A stretch of DNA of 64,000 nt from Primula veris (taxonomy: Eukaryota > Streptophyta > Magnoliopsida > Ericales > Primulaceae): positions 1,054,001-1,118,000 of the forward strand of contig OY821751.1 of the NCBI GenBank assembly GCA_963682055.1. Direction: 5' to 3'. Numbering within the stretch: the stretch's first letter is position 1; every line of letters begins with the position of its first letter. Position numbers and translations under genes: made by a program. Shown piece by piece: positions 44,833 through 55,927 of the stretch. Below the pieces are notes generated by a model. That model did no database searches, was not told the DNA's origin, and worked only from the letters and a program-made list of their open reading frames with translations.

Positions 44833-47800
44833 TCATTGAGTTTCGTCGAATTCCATTACCTAGAAAAGAAGCAAGAAACAAAAACCATTTCAATCACCAA
44901 TTTAACACGGATTATAAGTAGCTAAAACCAGCCACGAGAGCAATACATGCTATTTATGTAAATTTGTCACAGATTTATGCCCATATTGCTTAGGTGGCAG
45001 TGAGTCCTACACATCATTTGCAACTTTTCAACGCACTAATTAGTTTTGATTCTTCAAAAATCTGCGAGACCCACTGTCACCTAAACAAAGGGTAAAGCAA
45101 CAAGTCCCCATACTTCGGATCGGGTTTCAGTTGGATCACCATAGTTTCAATGGCAACACTAATGGTCCCCATGGAATCTCCATTTGGTCTTCATAGTTTC
45201 AACTGGTCCTCCTGTATGCCACTTGCTTGTCTTTTGGCTAATGGGATTGAATTACAAATAAGGTGGGACCTACAAATACTTTGTTTGAGTGGGAAAATGA
45301 GGATGGGATTACAAGTCCAAAAGGATAATAAATTATCCCAAATAAGGTTATCCCAAAATGATCTTGCAAATTACTTAAACACCCTTTATTTGCATTAAAA
45401 GCGACATTTATTGGGCTACGAGTCATGCAATCAAACGAGGCATTTGCATTCACAGGAAGGGACCAGCAGTGTAACTTACGGGAATTATGGGGACCAGTAC
45501 TGCTTTAATTGAAACTCTAGGTACTACCAACGTAACTTGATCAATCTTTGAGTACTAAATACTAATAATGTTGCAGCGAAAAGTATGGAACCAAATCGAG
45601 ATTCCATCCTGATTATGGGAAATAGCTGCAATCTCACCTAAACAGTGCGTGCAAATCGTGTATATATAGTAGCTTTACTCTTTCAAATTCACATGAGGAC
45701 GCCAATACAAAATTCACAACACAAACTTTATCGGATAATAAGACGGTGATATCAGTAATTGCTGAAAATAAAATTTACCTTGCCGCATACAGGACAGCTC
45801 TCACTTCTCTCCATCCACTCATATATACAACCGAGGTGGAAATGGTGACAGCATTTCGTTATTATCTTGGGGTTTTCTGGAGTATATTCTGCAAATGAAC
45901 ATGTAGCTTTAGTTAACACAGGTAAATTATAGCCGAGCAAGCACAAGAAAGAAAAAACAGCAAAAGGAGAAATAAGGAAAGAAAAACATAAGATCCAATC
46001 AGTTGATGTTCAAGAGAAGAAAATAATATATCATCAGTACCATCAAAATATGGAAAAGTTTCATTTTATAAAACTCATAAGATGAAACAAGAGGCAATTA
46101 GGACTTGATCCTCATGACTTTAATGTGAACTTTTCATTCCCATTTGGTAGTACTGCATACTTTACTGATATCAAAAGTGAAATAAGTTTATTAAATAAAA
46201 TATCAATCAAGCCTTATGAACATAACAACACAAGGTTGCATGGGAGAATTACTCCCAACATAATCTTGCAAATTACTTAAACACCCTTTATTTGGATTAA
46301 AAGTGACAAATCCTGCAACCAAACGAGGCATTGGTAGTCGCAGGAAGGGACCAGCAGTGGCATAAGTTTATTGAATAAAATATCAATCAAGATTATTTAA
46401 GTGTAAGCAAAATGAACTTAGTTTAGCAACCACTTTGTCAATCAAAAGCAATTCATTAGTGTATGCCCATCAAAAGTACCATTAGATGGGAAAATAAGTT
46501 TTTCCTTATGACTAAATGAGAACTAAAGAAGTTCAAAATAAGTCACTCCATGGCATTCTCATAAAAAATAAAAGAATTAGAAGTTCTCTCACCATCTAGA
46601 CATGTGGGGCATACATCTTCATCTTCCGACGAAGAAGAATAAATATGAGCAAACCCAACCACACCCTTTTCACTCTCAACGTTCATCGAACACTTATTAC
46701 CATACCCTTTCATGCCATCATCATCACATGAAATTAACTTATTTCGATAGTTAAAATTTTCCGAACCAATTTCCATGTTGCTTCTTAACGGTTGAGTTTC
46801 TGCGTCTTCATGTGAGTGGCTCGACCCTTTTTCATGAGTTAAATTTTCCCTATGTAATCGAAAATAACGAGGATCGGTATCGTAAGGTAAAGGCCTAGGT
46901 GGAGATCTATACATATCGCAAAGAGAGTTGTCGAGTGATGTGGTGGGAGGGACTTGAATTGTTGTGGGAAGTGGGGCGTGTTGTTGCCCTCTCCGGAAAA
47001 CTGATGCATACTGTCACAACGATAGTTAAAAAGAAAATTTAATATCGCAACAATGATGAAAGCGTAAGTATAGAGACTCTTGTGCTTGTTTTTTCTTAGC
47101 TTTTAAGAAAATAATTTGGATACTTTCTAGGTTGAGAGAAAAAGGTTGGATTCACTTAGCATACAACTTCTAAACTTTTCAGGCCAAGAATCAGAAAAGC
47201 TTTTCAACTAATCATCCAAATTTAGTCCAGTTTTTACGCAAAAAAAAAAACACTCAAAAGCTACAACCAAATAAGGCCAGAACATGTTCATAGCCTAACT
47301 ATGTATGGCGTAACTTTAGACTCTTTGTCCAATTAGCTGTTTTATGTAGATATACACTAAAGATACATACTATCAGGATAAAAGGGATGAATGAAGTATA
47401 TAATTATAGAAAGCTAGACTACAACCGGAACTTGTTTGATTGCAGCTATTAAGACATAAGCTGGCTTCTTTGAGGTTGAGAAAAGAGCTTTGCTCATCCA
47501 GCTTAAAGCATCAAGTTTTCATACCAGAAAAACCAGAAACCTTCAGTTACCCCGATCGCTCAAATATAGCCCATCTTTTAAATAAATAAAAAAGCAACAA
47601 AAACTGAGCTTGAAAGTAAAACGTAAATATGACGAGTTCATTTTTCTTAACAACATAGTAACAATATATCAACACATATGATAAAGCATTAACTTTGATC
47701 GGCTATGTTAAGCTAGATAAAGCGTTAACTTCGGTCGGTTAAATTAAGCTTCAACAATAATGATATAAATTGACGATGTGAAATATTAGATGAGATATTG

Positions 47801-50120
47801 TTCTTTCTTTATTGATCGGTGAATCTTCTTGATCGGGATTACAGTTTTTATTCTACTAATGCTCGGTCTAATAACTTGATCTTAATATTCGGTCTTTAAC
47901 TAACTCTACTTAATACTAACTCTACTTTACGCAAGACTAGTCACCGACAAATTCGGGACTTAGTCTCCAATGTTTAGCAATAAATCTATTCCTAGCATTA
48001 TTTTTTACATTACATAAAAGATTCATTCTATTTACAAAATAAAATTCTACTATTTTCATCACATTTTCGGGCGTTGAAAGTTTTCCGTGTTTCACTCTCG
48101 CGTTTCTTTCTCTCCATAAACAATAGACCGAAGATGATAGAAGTCACTTTCCTAACTTAGCGGACGGTATTTTACCTTTGAATGTGACTAAAGCCCACTT
48201 TAACCACTCATTTCATGTGGAACACGAGCCGATAAAGCCCGACTTAGAACACCCTATTGACCAAATCCTCCTTGAGAACTCACATTGGAAAAAAAGATGG
48301 TCTATGCTTTCTGCGCTCTTTAGACATAAAGGGCAACAATTAACTCTTACAATGCCCATCCTTTGTAACCGATCAAAAGTAGTGAGTTTGTTAAGAACCA
48401 GTAGCCATAGAATAAACCGGCACCTTGGTGGCGAAATGTTCGCCCACACTATATGGTGCCAAACAACTTTTTCTTTCTTGGTTCGAATTAACTCCCAAGC
48501 GGAACTTACGGAAAATCCATGAATTGGATCCGGTTTCCAAATAATTTTCATTGCCGGAGAGGGTAGCTCATTATTGGATACCGTATACGCTGTTGTTGTC
48601 GCCGTTGTTGCCGATATCGTAGTTGTCGACGGGTGGGTTGTTGTCGTCGTTGATGCAGTTGTCATTGTTGCCCTAGGCTCTCTGTTTCTTGGTGAACTTG
48701 TCGTCGCCGACATTCTTTTTCTCATTGTTGTCATCTATGATTCCGTAAGGGTTGGTCTCTTGGTTGTTCGGTAGGGATGTTGGAAGTGGTCGGTCGATTT
48801 TTGGACTTAATTGCTTCGTATCTTTCTCGGATGGCAAGGAGTTCTTCTAGGTCTTCTTGGTTGATTCGCACTTCGTTGTTAGTTGTTGTCCCTACTTCCT
48901 CGGGACGACTTTCTTCTACTGCGGTAACCATTTTGCTCGTCTGATAAAGTTGTGTGTTCGACTTTGAAACTAGTTGGCACTAGGTGAAGTGTAGAGACGG
49001 CGCCATTTGATAAAGCATTAACTTTGATCGGGTATGTTAAGCTAGATAAAGCGCTAACTTCGGTCGGTTAAGTTAAGCTTCTCAACAATAATGATATAAA
49101 TTGACGATGTGAAATATTATATGAGATATTGTTCTTTCTTTATTGATCGGTGAATCTTCTTGATCGGGATTACAATTTTTATTCTACTTATGCTCGGTCT
49201 AATAACTTGATCTTAATATTCGGTCTTTAACTTGGTCTCGGTGATCGGTCTTTGACTTGACTTCTATCTGCGTACTTTCTAGTAAGATAAGGTCTGAAAA
49301 GTCTCTGTATTATACCTTTTCTTTTGTGCTGAGAAGTCAGATCCTTTTTTCCAGTACTGATACTTGGCTATTTATAGGGGTCCGTGCGCCTCAAGATGTT
49401 GACAAGTGTCACTCTCATCTGTCAACTTATGGGCTTTTTAACTGTTGGGCCTCTTATTAATTGGGTTTGGATGCTAATGGATAATTACATTTATCTTTAA
49501 GTAGGGAGAAGACCATTATACCCCGGGCCCTATTATAATTGCGTTGGGTACCCGTTAATAATGCATGGGTCGGTTCGTACCGAATAGATATATTCGGGTT
49601 TGATTTTTATGTTCTATCAACATATTTTGATGCATGTTAACCCATATGTTGCTTTCGTTTCAAATTAAAATGTAGTAAACGTATTGTAGTAGGCATGCAA
49701 CTGCTAGAAATAATAGCTGCAGACAAATAATCCATATGTATGAATGAAATATAGGCGCCCTGTCCAAAGTTGCTTTTATATGAGAGAAATTTAAACCATG
49801 GTGTAAAAAAGGATTACCAGTTCATCCACTGAACAAAAGGTCAAAAACTATTTCGCGTGACTGTTTGCCTAATCTGTGCCTTCTGAAATTAATGGTGTAC
49901 AAAATTATGTAGTACATGTTTTTCTTATGCGACACAAAGACTACCAGGTATACCAATACTCAGCGTAAACTAAACTAAACAATTAAGAGGGATAAAATCA
50001 TACCACGTTTAAAACATTCTCAGCAAAGCAACGGAGGCATACGCAGTTTCTGTAAACATCGCTGTTTGGGTTTAAATAATCTTCGTAATCTCCACGCAAA
50101 CAACAACAAGCAGCACCCAT
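44833..50120 (-). CDS. RING-H2 E3 ubiquitin-protein ligase (Arabidopsis At3g02290-like)
   Basis: Four coding exons join in frame: 50120-50004, 47010-46593, 45888-45779 and 44859-44833 (672 nt, 223 residues plus stop), all with GT/AG introns. The protein starts MGAACCCLRGDYEDYLNPNS; glycine 2 followed by cysteines suggests N-myristoylation and palmitoylation, hence membrane attachment. Exon 2 has the family block MYRSPPRPLPYDTDPRYF, an acidic serine run (SSSSEDEDVCPTCLDE) and the first two zinc ligands. Exon 3 completes the RING-H2 finger: KCCHHFHLGC, IYEWMERSES, CPVCGK (C-X-H-X2-H-X2-C-X10-C-X2-C). The end is VMEFDETQ. The length is close to the Arabidopsis protein (about 230). Such proteins recruit E2 enzymes to ubiquitinate substrates; the substrate is unknown. 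All zinc ligands are present, so it looks functional. Confidence 0.93.
44860..45778 (-). other. Intron 3 of the RING-H2 gene
   Basis: Contains a stretch (about 45358-45475, CTTGCAAATTACTTAAACAC through AGGAAGGGACCAGCAGTG) repeated at 46261-46367 in intron 2, and sequence such as CAAACGAGGCATTTGC, so both introns hold pieces of one dispersed repeat. No coding exon is seen between. Confidence 0.6.
45889..46592 (-). other. Intron 2 of the RING-H2 gene
   Basis: It splits the RING finger between its second and third zinc ligands (donor after CTAGATG, acceptor TTTGCAG). It carries the second copy of the repeat described for intron 3. Intron retention would end the protein soon after CPTCLDG, as GERTSNSFIFYENAME, and remove the finger. 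Confidence 0.65.
47679..47902 (-). repeat. Truncated 3' LTR of the intron element
   Basis: Matches 49008-49231 (start TGATAAAGCATTAACTTTGA) until GGTCTTTAACT, then abruptly passes into the LINE tail. About 390 bp of the LTR are missing. Confidence 0.88.
48213..48734 (-). pseudogene. Chimeric frame: gag-derived low-complexity part fused to LINE zf-RVT domain
   Basis: A 173-codon frame starts MTTMRKRMSATTSSPRNREP, runs through a T-rich stretch and continues into IIWKPDPIHGFSVSSAWELI and CPLCLKSAESIDHLFFQCEF. The cysteine/histidine pattern is the zf-RVT domain of plant LINEs. The T-rich part is an out-of-frame reading of a gag-like N/D-rich stretch (VGDDKFTKKQRA, NDDNNPPVDNYDIGNN). The LINE end goes on in another frame below 48213. 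Expression is unknown. Confidence 0.7.
48731..48931 (-). pseudogene. N-terminal gag fragment of the gypsy-type element
   Basis: Sixty-six codons start MVTAVEESRPEEVGTTTNNE, with a helix INQEDLEELLAIRERYEAIK, then stop. It follows the primer-binding site by about 50 bp, the usual place of gag. The rest of gag is lost or frame-shifted. Confidence 0.65.
48984..49005 (-). other. Primer-binding site of the gypsy-type element
   Basis: Two bases after the 5' LTR (…TTTATCA AA) the minus strand reads TGGCGCCGTCTCTACAC. The first nine bases complement ACGGCGCCA, the mature 3' end of plant tRNA-Asp. The remainder does not fit that tRNA, so the primer identity is tentative. Confidence 0.65.
49008..49619 (-). 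repeat. 5' LTR of the intron element
   Basis: 612 bp with TGATA...TATCA ends. On the minus strand a TATA box (TATAAATAGCCAAG) lies near 49375. Homologous to the solo LTR at 56135-56678. Confidence 0.88.
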
Positions 50121-50599
50121 GCTAGGAATGGAAAAAAACTCTTCTTTTTTGCGTAATGCCCACCACCTTGTGCTACAAATTAAATAAAGGTCTCGATTCT
50201 CCTTTCCTTATTTAGGAGCAAAAGGGTAATAGAGAGAGAGAATACACAGTATCCTCTCTCACCTAAAATATAAAATACCCAAATTCCAATAGAATGTATT
50301 GATACTAATAAGATTTCACTTCTATCTTCACCTGAAAAGAAAACCAAAAGTTCACATGTTAAGAAACATAATAGAAAAACAGTTCCATCTTTGTATAAAT
50401 AATCATCCACCTTAAAGCATATTTCAATACCAAAACAGACAAGAAATCAAAACAAAAAATCAAATATATTTAATTTAAAACCAAAACTATAGACATGTAT
50501 GTACTCCATAGAGCTTGCTTGGATGTAACTTTAGCAAGCAGGCTACCTTTTTTGAGGTTGTGAAGAAAGTTTATTCATCCAGTTTAAATTTCTACCCAA
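50121..50599. other. 5' flank of the RING-H2 gene
   Basis: Directly upstream of the ATG (minus strand). It contains a GA/CT-rich stretch (GAGAGAGAGAATACAC near 50232) typical of plant core promoters or leaders. No clear TATA box could be fixed. Confidence 0.4.
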
Positions 50600-52330
50600 A
50601 GAAACACAATTCTTTAACGGACCAATCCAATTGTATAAACTGCAACTTTTAAGCACATAAGTTGATCTTACTAGCTACTCCATAACCAGACGCACACATA
50701 GTATTTTCTAACGAAACCAAGCATTTCGGTTTAATTAAAATTGTACCTCCAGAAAATTTCTTTAAGCTGACCAACCAAATACACTGCAACTTATAAGCAA
50801 AAAGTTGAGCTTAACAGCTGCTGCATGTAAACTCGCTTATAGTTTTTTTCTAACGAAACAAGCATTTCGGTTCGACAGAAATTATACCCCCAAAAAGACG
50901 ATTCTTTTAGCTGACCAACCAAATATACTGCAACTTATAAGCAAAAAGTTGAGCTTATTGGCTTCAATAAACACGTACACGCTTATAGTTTTTTCTACCA
51001 ATAACCAGCATTGGTCCAATAAAACACAAACTGCAAAAGGTTGAGCTTGATAGCTGCAATATAACACAAACAAGCATTGGCACAATTCTTTAAATGACCA
51101 ATCCAATTATATAAATTGCAACTTTTAAGCACATAAGTTGACCTTACTAGCTACAACCAGACACGTATATAGTATTTTCTAGTGAAAGCATTTTCCGTTT
51201 GATTAAAATTATACCCAAAAACAACAATTCTTTTAGCTGATCAACCAAATACACTGCAACTTAGAAGCAAAAAGTTGAGCTTAATAGCTGAATATAAACA
51301 CTTAATAGTTTTTTCTAACGAAGACAGGCATTTTGGTTTAACTGAAATTATAACCCCAAAAAGACAATTCTTTTAGCTGATCAACCAAATATACTGCAAC
51401 TTATAGGCAAAAAGTTAGGCTATTAGCTGCAAGTAAACACGCTTACAGTTTTTTCTACCAAAAACAAGCATTGGTCCAATAAAACACAAACAAGCAATTG
51501 TACAATTCTTTAACTAATCAATTCAATTATATAAACTGCAACTTTTAAGCACATAAGTTGACCTTACTAGCCACAACCAGACACGCATATAATATTTACT
51601 AACGAAAACAAGCATTTCGGTTTGTTTACAACTATAACCCCAAAAGAACAATTATTTTAGCTGACCAACCAAATACACTGCAACTTGTAAGCAAAAAGTT
51701 GAGCTTAATAACTGCATGTAAACACGCATATAGTTTTTTCTAACGAAAACAAGCATTTCAGTTTGCTGAAATTATAACCCCAAAAAGACGTTCTTTTAGC
51801 TGATCAACCAAATATACACAACTTATAATATAAGTAAAAAGTTGAGCTTATTATTAGCTGCAAGTAAACACACTTATAGTTTTTTCTACCAAAAACAAGC
51901 ATTGGTCCAATAAAACACAAACTGCAAAAAGTTGAGCTTATTATTAGCTGCAAGTAAACACACTTATAGTTTTTTCTACCAAAAACAAGCATTGGTCCAA
52001 TAAAACACAAACTGCAAAAAGTTGAGCTTCATAGTGCAATAAAACGCAAACAAGCATTGGTACAATTTTTAAATCACCTATCCAATTATATAAACTGCAA
52101 CTTTTAAGCACATGAATTGGCCTAACTAGCTACAACCAGACACACGTAGTATTTTATAGCGAAAACTAGCATTTCGGTTCAAATAAAATACCCCCAAAAA
52201 AACAATTCTTTTAGCTGACCAACCAAATACACTGCAACTTATAAGCAAAAAGTTGAGCTTAATAGCTGCATGCAAACACTTATAGTTTTTTCTTCCAAAA
52301 ACAAGCATTAGTCCAATGAACATAACATAG
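50600..52330. repeat. Array of short repeats with higher-order structure upstream of the RING-H2 gene
   Basis: At least ten copies of a 90-150 bp motif containing GCAAAAAGTTGAGCTTA and AGCTGACCAACCAAATACAC or close variants. A longer pattern marked by TGCAACTTTTAAGCACATAA recurs at 50641, 51117, 51537 and 52096 (steps 476, 420, 559). An exact 90-bp tandem copy lies at 51836-51925/51926-52015. No coding potential; short frames here are by-products of repetition. Confidence 0.9.
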
Positions 52331-53509
52331 ATGACAAAAAGATAACAACTTTTTCAGTCAAAGGCTAAAAATTCCCCATAATTTTTTTTACAGGATAACT
52401 CTATCTCCAAAGAGAACATAACATGATGACAAAAATATTACATTTTTTTTCTTGCTAAGCAAAATCAAAAGTTCGTTTAAATACTAAACAACAAACATCA
52501 ATAATTTATTTCATCCAATACTCAATTCATCAAATTCCTAATAAATTACCCAAACTTATAAAAAAAAAAATGACAAAAGATGATCATAACAATTCCAACA
52601 TAATTTAGCAAATAATCAATCAATTCAAAAAAAATCCCATTAAAGCTTACTCCTTTTCCATCAAGAAGGACCCTTAACATCAATTTTTACAATATATAAT
52701 TAACAAAATAATAACGTCATATATATATATATATATAATATTTATATAGAGCGAGAAAAGGGTACCAAAAAATCTGCTTGGAAATTGGAAATTTAATTAG
52801 ATAGAAGCAAAACCCCCCATTATATGTATATGTATATATATATATATTAAGATAGATAATATAAATAAACACACACATATATATATATATACATGATATA
52901 TAATCAATGAATCTTTTGTTACTTTTATTCGAACTTTCCCTCATTAAATATATTTGTAACATTTGATTATCTCTCTAATATTAAATGTTGAGTCAATATT
53001 TTTGTACTAATACATTATTTACATTGAAGTAGTCTTCATAGTTTTAGCCAAACTTCTTTTTGCAACTTCTTTTTTATTTTTGTAACATTTTTCGTGGTCA
53101 ATTTGTATAAATCGTGTTTATGCTATAAAATAAGACTAAATACAAAGTTTTTACGAGGGTCTTACTTCTTTTTCGTGATTATTTTTTATTTTGTAACCCT
53201 TTTGATGAGCAATTTGTATAAATCGGGTGTATGTTAGAAAATAGCGCACCAAAACAATACTGATTTTGTTTTCTTATTTTTGTTTAGTTTTAAAGTAGGC
53301 CTTACGAGGGTTTTCCTTCCTTATTTTTTTTAGTTTCTATTGACTTGATGCACAAATTTTGTAATTTACTAGGTTTAGTAAAATAGTTAAATTTTTTATG
53401 GCAATTTTTTGAAGTATTATTTTAACAACAAACATGGATCAAATCTAAGTTTACATTGTTTATAAAAAACTGTTATCAACTATCAAATATAAGAAACCAT
53501 AAATATATG
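52331..53509. other. AT-rich intergenic DNA with (AT)n microsatellites
   Basis: Runs of (AT)n, (GTATAT)n and (CA)n occur at 52719-52892. A diverged direct repeat (TTTTGTAAC...TTTGTATAAATCG) lies at about 53080-53230. No supported gene. Confidence 0.55.
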
Positions 53510-54560
53510 TTTTTTTTTTTTTGAAAGTAAGCGAGTATATTAGCGAAAAAGCTCGATCAATGCATGAGGCTATAACAAAAACAACGGAAGAAAGCGTCTC
53601 ATCTCAAGAACAATGGGCCGAGCTTCCAAGCATTACGAATAGAGTTAATTGTTGATAGGTCCAAAAAGCTGAACTTAGTTAAGTTTTAGTTAAGGCTCAA
53701 TACAAAACTCATGATTTTCATCTTTTTTTTTTATTTTTTTATTTTTTTTAAAATATAAATTATTGACTTCTATTAATAGATTTTACGTCTAAAATTAAGT
53801 TTTTACGTTTAAATAAACTTCTGCATGTAAAATATAGATTATTGACTCAAAACTCATGATTTTCATACGTTTTTATATTTTCATCTATTTTTTAAAATGA
53901 AAATTATTGACTTTTAGTAACATATTTTATGTTTAAAATTAAAATTTCATGTTTAAATTAACTTCTACATGTAAATATAGATTATTTACTCGTGTAAATA
54001 TAAATTTTAACGTTTCATCTGTTTTTATATTTTGGATTAAAACTTAAATAACTTGTATTTTTTGGACCTACATTTAATAAAATATCAAAAATTGGACCAA
54101 ACATAAAATTGCCCTCACGAATGTATCTATTTCTAGCATTATTATTTACATTTACAAAGCTATTCAAGATATTAACAACTAGGAACTCAATATCCTTAAT
54201 AACCATTCCGCGAGAAGATTCGGTATCTCAATAGATTCTATTGTTCATTTCCCGTCAAATACAATAAACGGTGAAAGTCATAAGGATACCGATCAACGAC
54301 TTGGAAACCGAATTAGCTTTATAATGGGCATTAGCCCATCTCACACAAAAGCTCCAAGTATCATTTTGGGCAACCAATCCGGATTTTGAAAGAAAAATAC
54401 GTTAAATACGACGAGAGAAATGACATTCGAAGAAAAGATGGTCTCTAGTTTCCGAATGACGGCAACAAAGATCACATCTATTCACTTGTATTAAACCCAT
54501 CATTTGTAACCGATTAAGGGTCGAAAGTCAATTTAAACACGTGATCCATATAATGAAGGT
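53510..54560 (-). mobile_element. 5'-truncated LINE with poly(A), interrupted by a MITE
   Basis: Minus strand: zf-RVT domain with CDLCCRHSETRDHLFFECHF, then NVNNNARNRYI (compare VKNNARNRFI in the composite element), then a 3' untranslated part ending in CTTACTTTC and a run of 13 A (T13 at 53510-53522). Several stops break it. It belongs to the same broad LINE group as the LINE part of the composite but is much diverged. Confidence 0.75.
53657..54069. mobile_element. MITE with TAGGTCCAAAAA termini inside the LINE
   Basis: Left end TAGGTCCAAAAAGCTGAACT and right end ...TTTTTTGGACCTA are inverted copies, with AACTTA/TTAAGTTTTA continuing the inverted repeat for about 35 bp. TA at both borders may be the target duplication. 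The interior has two related AT-rich halves (AACTCATGATTTTCAT repeated). It separates the LINE coding end from its poly(A). Confidence 0.6.
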
Positions 54561-55345
54561 ACATCTAGGTGGCACATACCATGCCCATAAATGTAAACTA
54601 TTGAAACCAAAATGACTAAAAATTATCACCTAGATATATAGGGACCAAAAATATGATGTAAATTGTAATTAGACCATAAGGTACAACTTATTTCTATCTC
54701 TACCATTAAATAAAATAATTCATGTACTTACCCAAGAATAGAATAGAATAGAATAAGTACATAATCAAAACGTATGATGTAAATATCAATAATAATAAAT
54801 ATGACATACACTTCAATAACTTTGGTCATAGTAACTCATATGAGACAAGTGTGTTATGTGCACAAATGATTTTCAAAAAGGTGTAGTGACTTATAAATAC
54901 GTGTTTCATGCATCATATATTTATAGTATGGTCAAATGTGATCGGGCATGATTATTTTTTCTTAATTATTAAAAATCTGAATTTGTAAGATTTGGTACAT
55001 AACATATCATCAGTGTAGTTAATAAGTAGCATCATTGAACATTTGTACATAATTTTAAAAACAATTTTAACATAAGTTAGTACGTTTTTTGTTAATTAAG
55101 TATCTATACATGATTATTTTTCCTGAAATGTACTCTTATAAAAGATGGCATAATGTGTTTTTAAAACTTAGGAGTATAAATAAACAACCAATGTATAATT
55201 GTGTTCTTAAAGTAAGTGAAGACAAAGTCTTTTTCTATATTTTAAGTTGGTGTATTAAAAAAATTGTTAGGTGGGATAATTCTAAAACCGTTTATTTCTG
55301 TCGGCAATAATGTTTTTGGACTGTGTTGACAATTTACCATAAAGT
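54561..55345. other. AT-rich intergenic DNA
   Basis: Contains (GAATA)n near 54735-54752. The 73-codon frame at 55089-55310 has no recognisable domain. Nothing else is supported. Confidence 0.45.
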
Positions 55346-55849
55346 CTATGCATGTTTGTAGTTCCGTTCGGTTCGGTTTTTCAGCATGCGAACCAAGCTA
55401 ATAAAAAATAATCGGCTCGGTTTTGACACAAAAAATTATCGGAACCAAAACAAAGCAAACCAAACCAATTATAATCGGTTTGGTTCGATCGGTTTGAATT
55501 TTAAAATTATACTAGTTTCGTAAAGTTTTCGTTTATATTTCATTTCAAACTTTGAACCAAAAGTCGAATAAAAAGTAAATTTACAAAATATATTATTGAT
55601 AACTACAAATAACAAACAAAGCAACATATACGAGCTTATTGAAGTATAGATATAAATAATTCTATATTTATATATAAATAAAAATAATTGGTTCGGTTCG
55701 AAACTCACGAAAACCGCAAACTGAACCGATTAAATCGTTTTATCAAATTTCAAACCGAACCAAACCAAACCAATTATTAATCGGATTGGTTCGGTTTTTG
55801 ATCGGTCCAGTCAGTTTGATCGGTTCGGTTCGGTTTATGTATATCCCTA
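55346..55849. repeat. Repeat rich in CGGTTCGGTT / AACCGAACC motifs
   Basis: Dozens of GGTTCGGTT and complementary AACCAAACC motifs surround an AT-rich centre, ending TATATCCCTA. The layout resembles the GGGTTGGG-rich element at 5072-5644 and known hAT-type non-autonomous elements. Clear terminal inverted repeats were not found. Confidence 0.45.
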
Positions 55850-55927
55850 ATAAAGTTAACAAAATGTGAAAGAGCATTCTTTTTTAAATGTTTTTAGTAA
55901 TTAATGTACAATATTAAATATATAAAA

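Larger units (their letters stand above)
47679..49619 (-). mobile_element. Gypsy-type LTR element with LINE sequence inside, in intron 1 of the RING-H2 gene
   Basis: Both ends carry the 5-bp target duplication ACATA (47674-47678 and 49620-49624). Read on the minus strand: a full 5' LTR (49619-49008), a primer-binding site, the start of gag, an N/D/T-rich stretch, a LINE C-terminal part (zf-RVT and tail), and a truncated 3' LTR (47902-47679). Protease, RT and integrase of gypsy type are absent, so it is non-autonomous. The LTR ends TGATAGAAC...TTTATCA match the solo LTR at 56135-56678. The interior block also exists without LTRs at 7012-7770 and 25691-26449. Confidence 0.85.

Noticed and set aside
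45238..45453. Minus-strand 71-codon frame in intron 3 of the RING gene
   Set aside because: Within a dispersed repeat also found in intron 2; not spliced in by any consistent junction.
48574..48774. Valine-rich plus-strand frame (66 codons)
   Set aside because: It is the antisense reading of the T/N/D-rich low-complexity part of the gypsy/LINE composite.
49376..49400. Possible promoter of a cellular gene within intron 1
   Set aside because: The TATA box belongs to the gypsy-type LTR, as the homologous solo LTR at 56.1 kb shows.
51804..52323. Repeated CFIGPMLVFGRKNYKCVYLQ-type frames
   Set aside because: Translations of the short tandem repeats upstream of the RING gene; the repetition is at DNA level.
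52719..52892. Possible centromeric or replication-origin AT tract
   Set aside because: Only short (AT)n/(GTATAT)n microsatellites, common in plant intergenic DNA.
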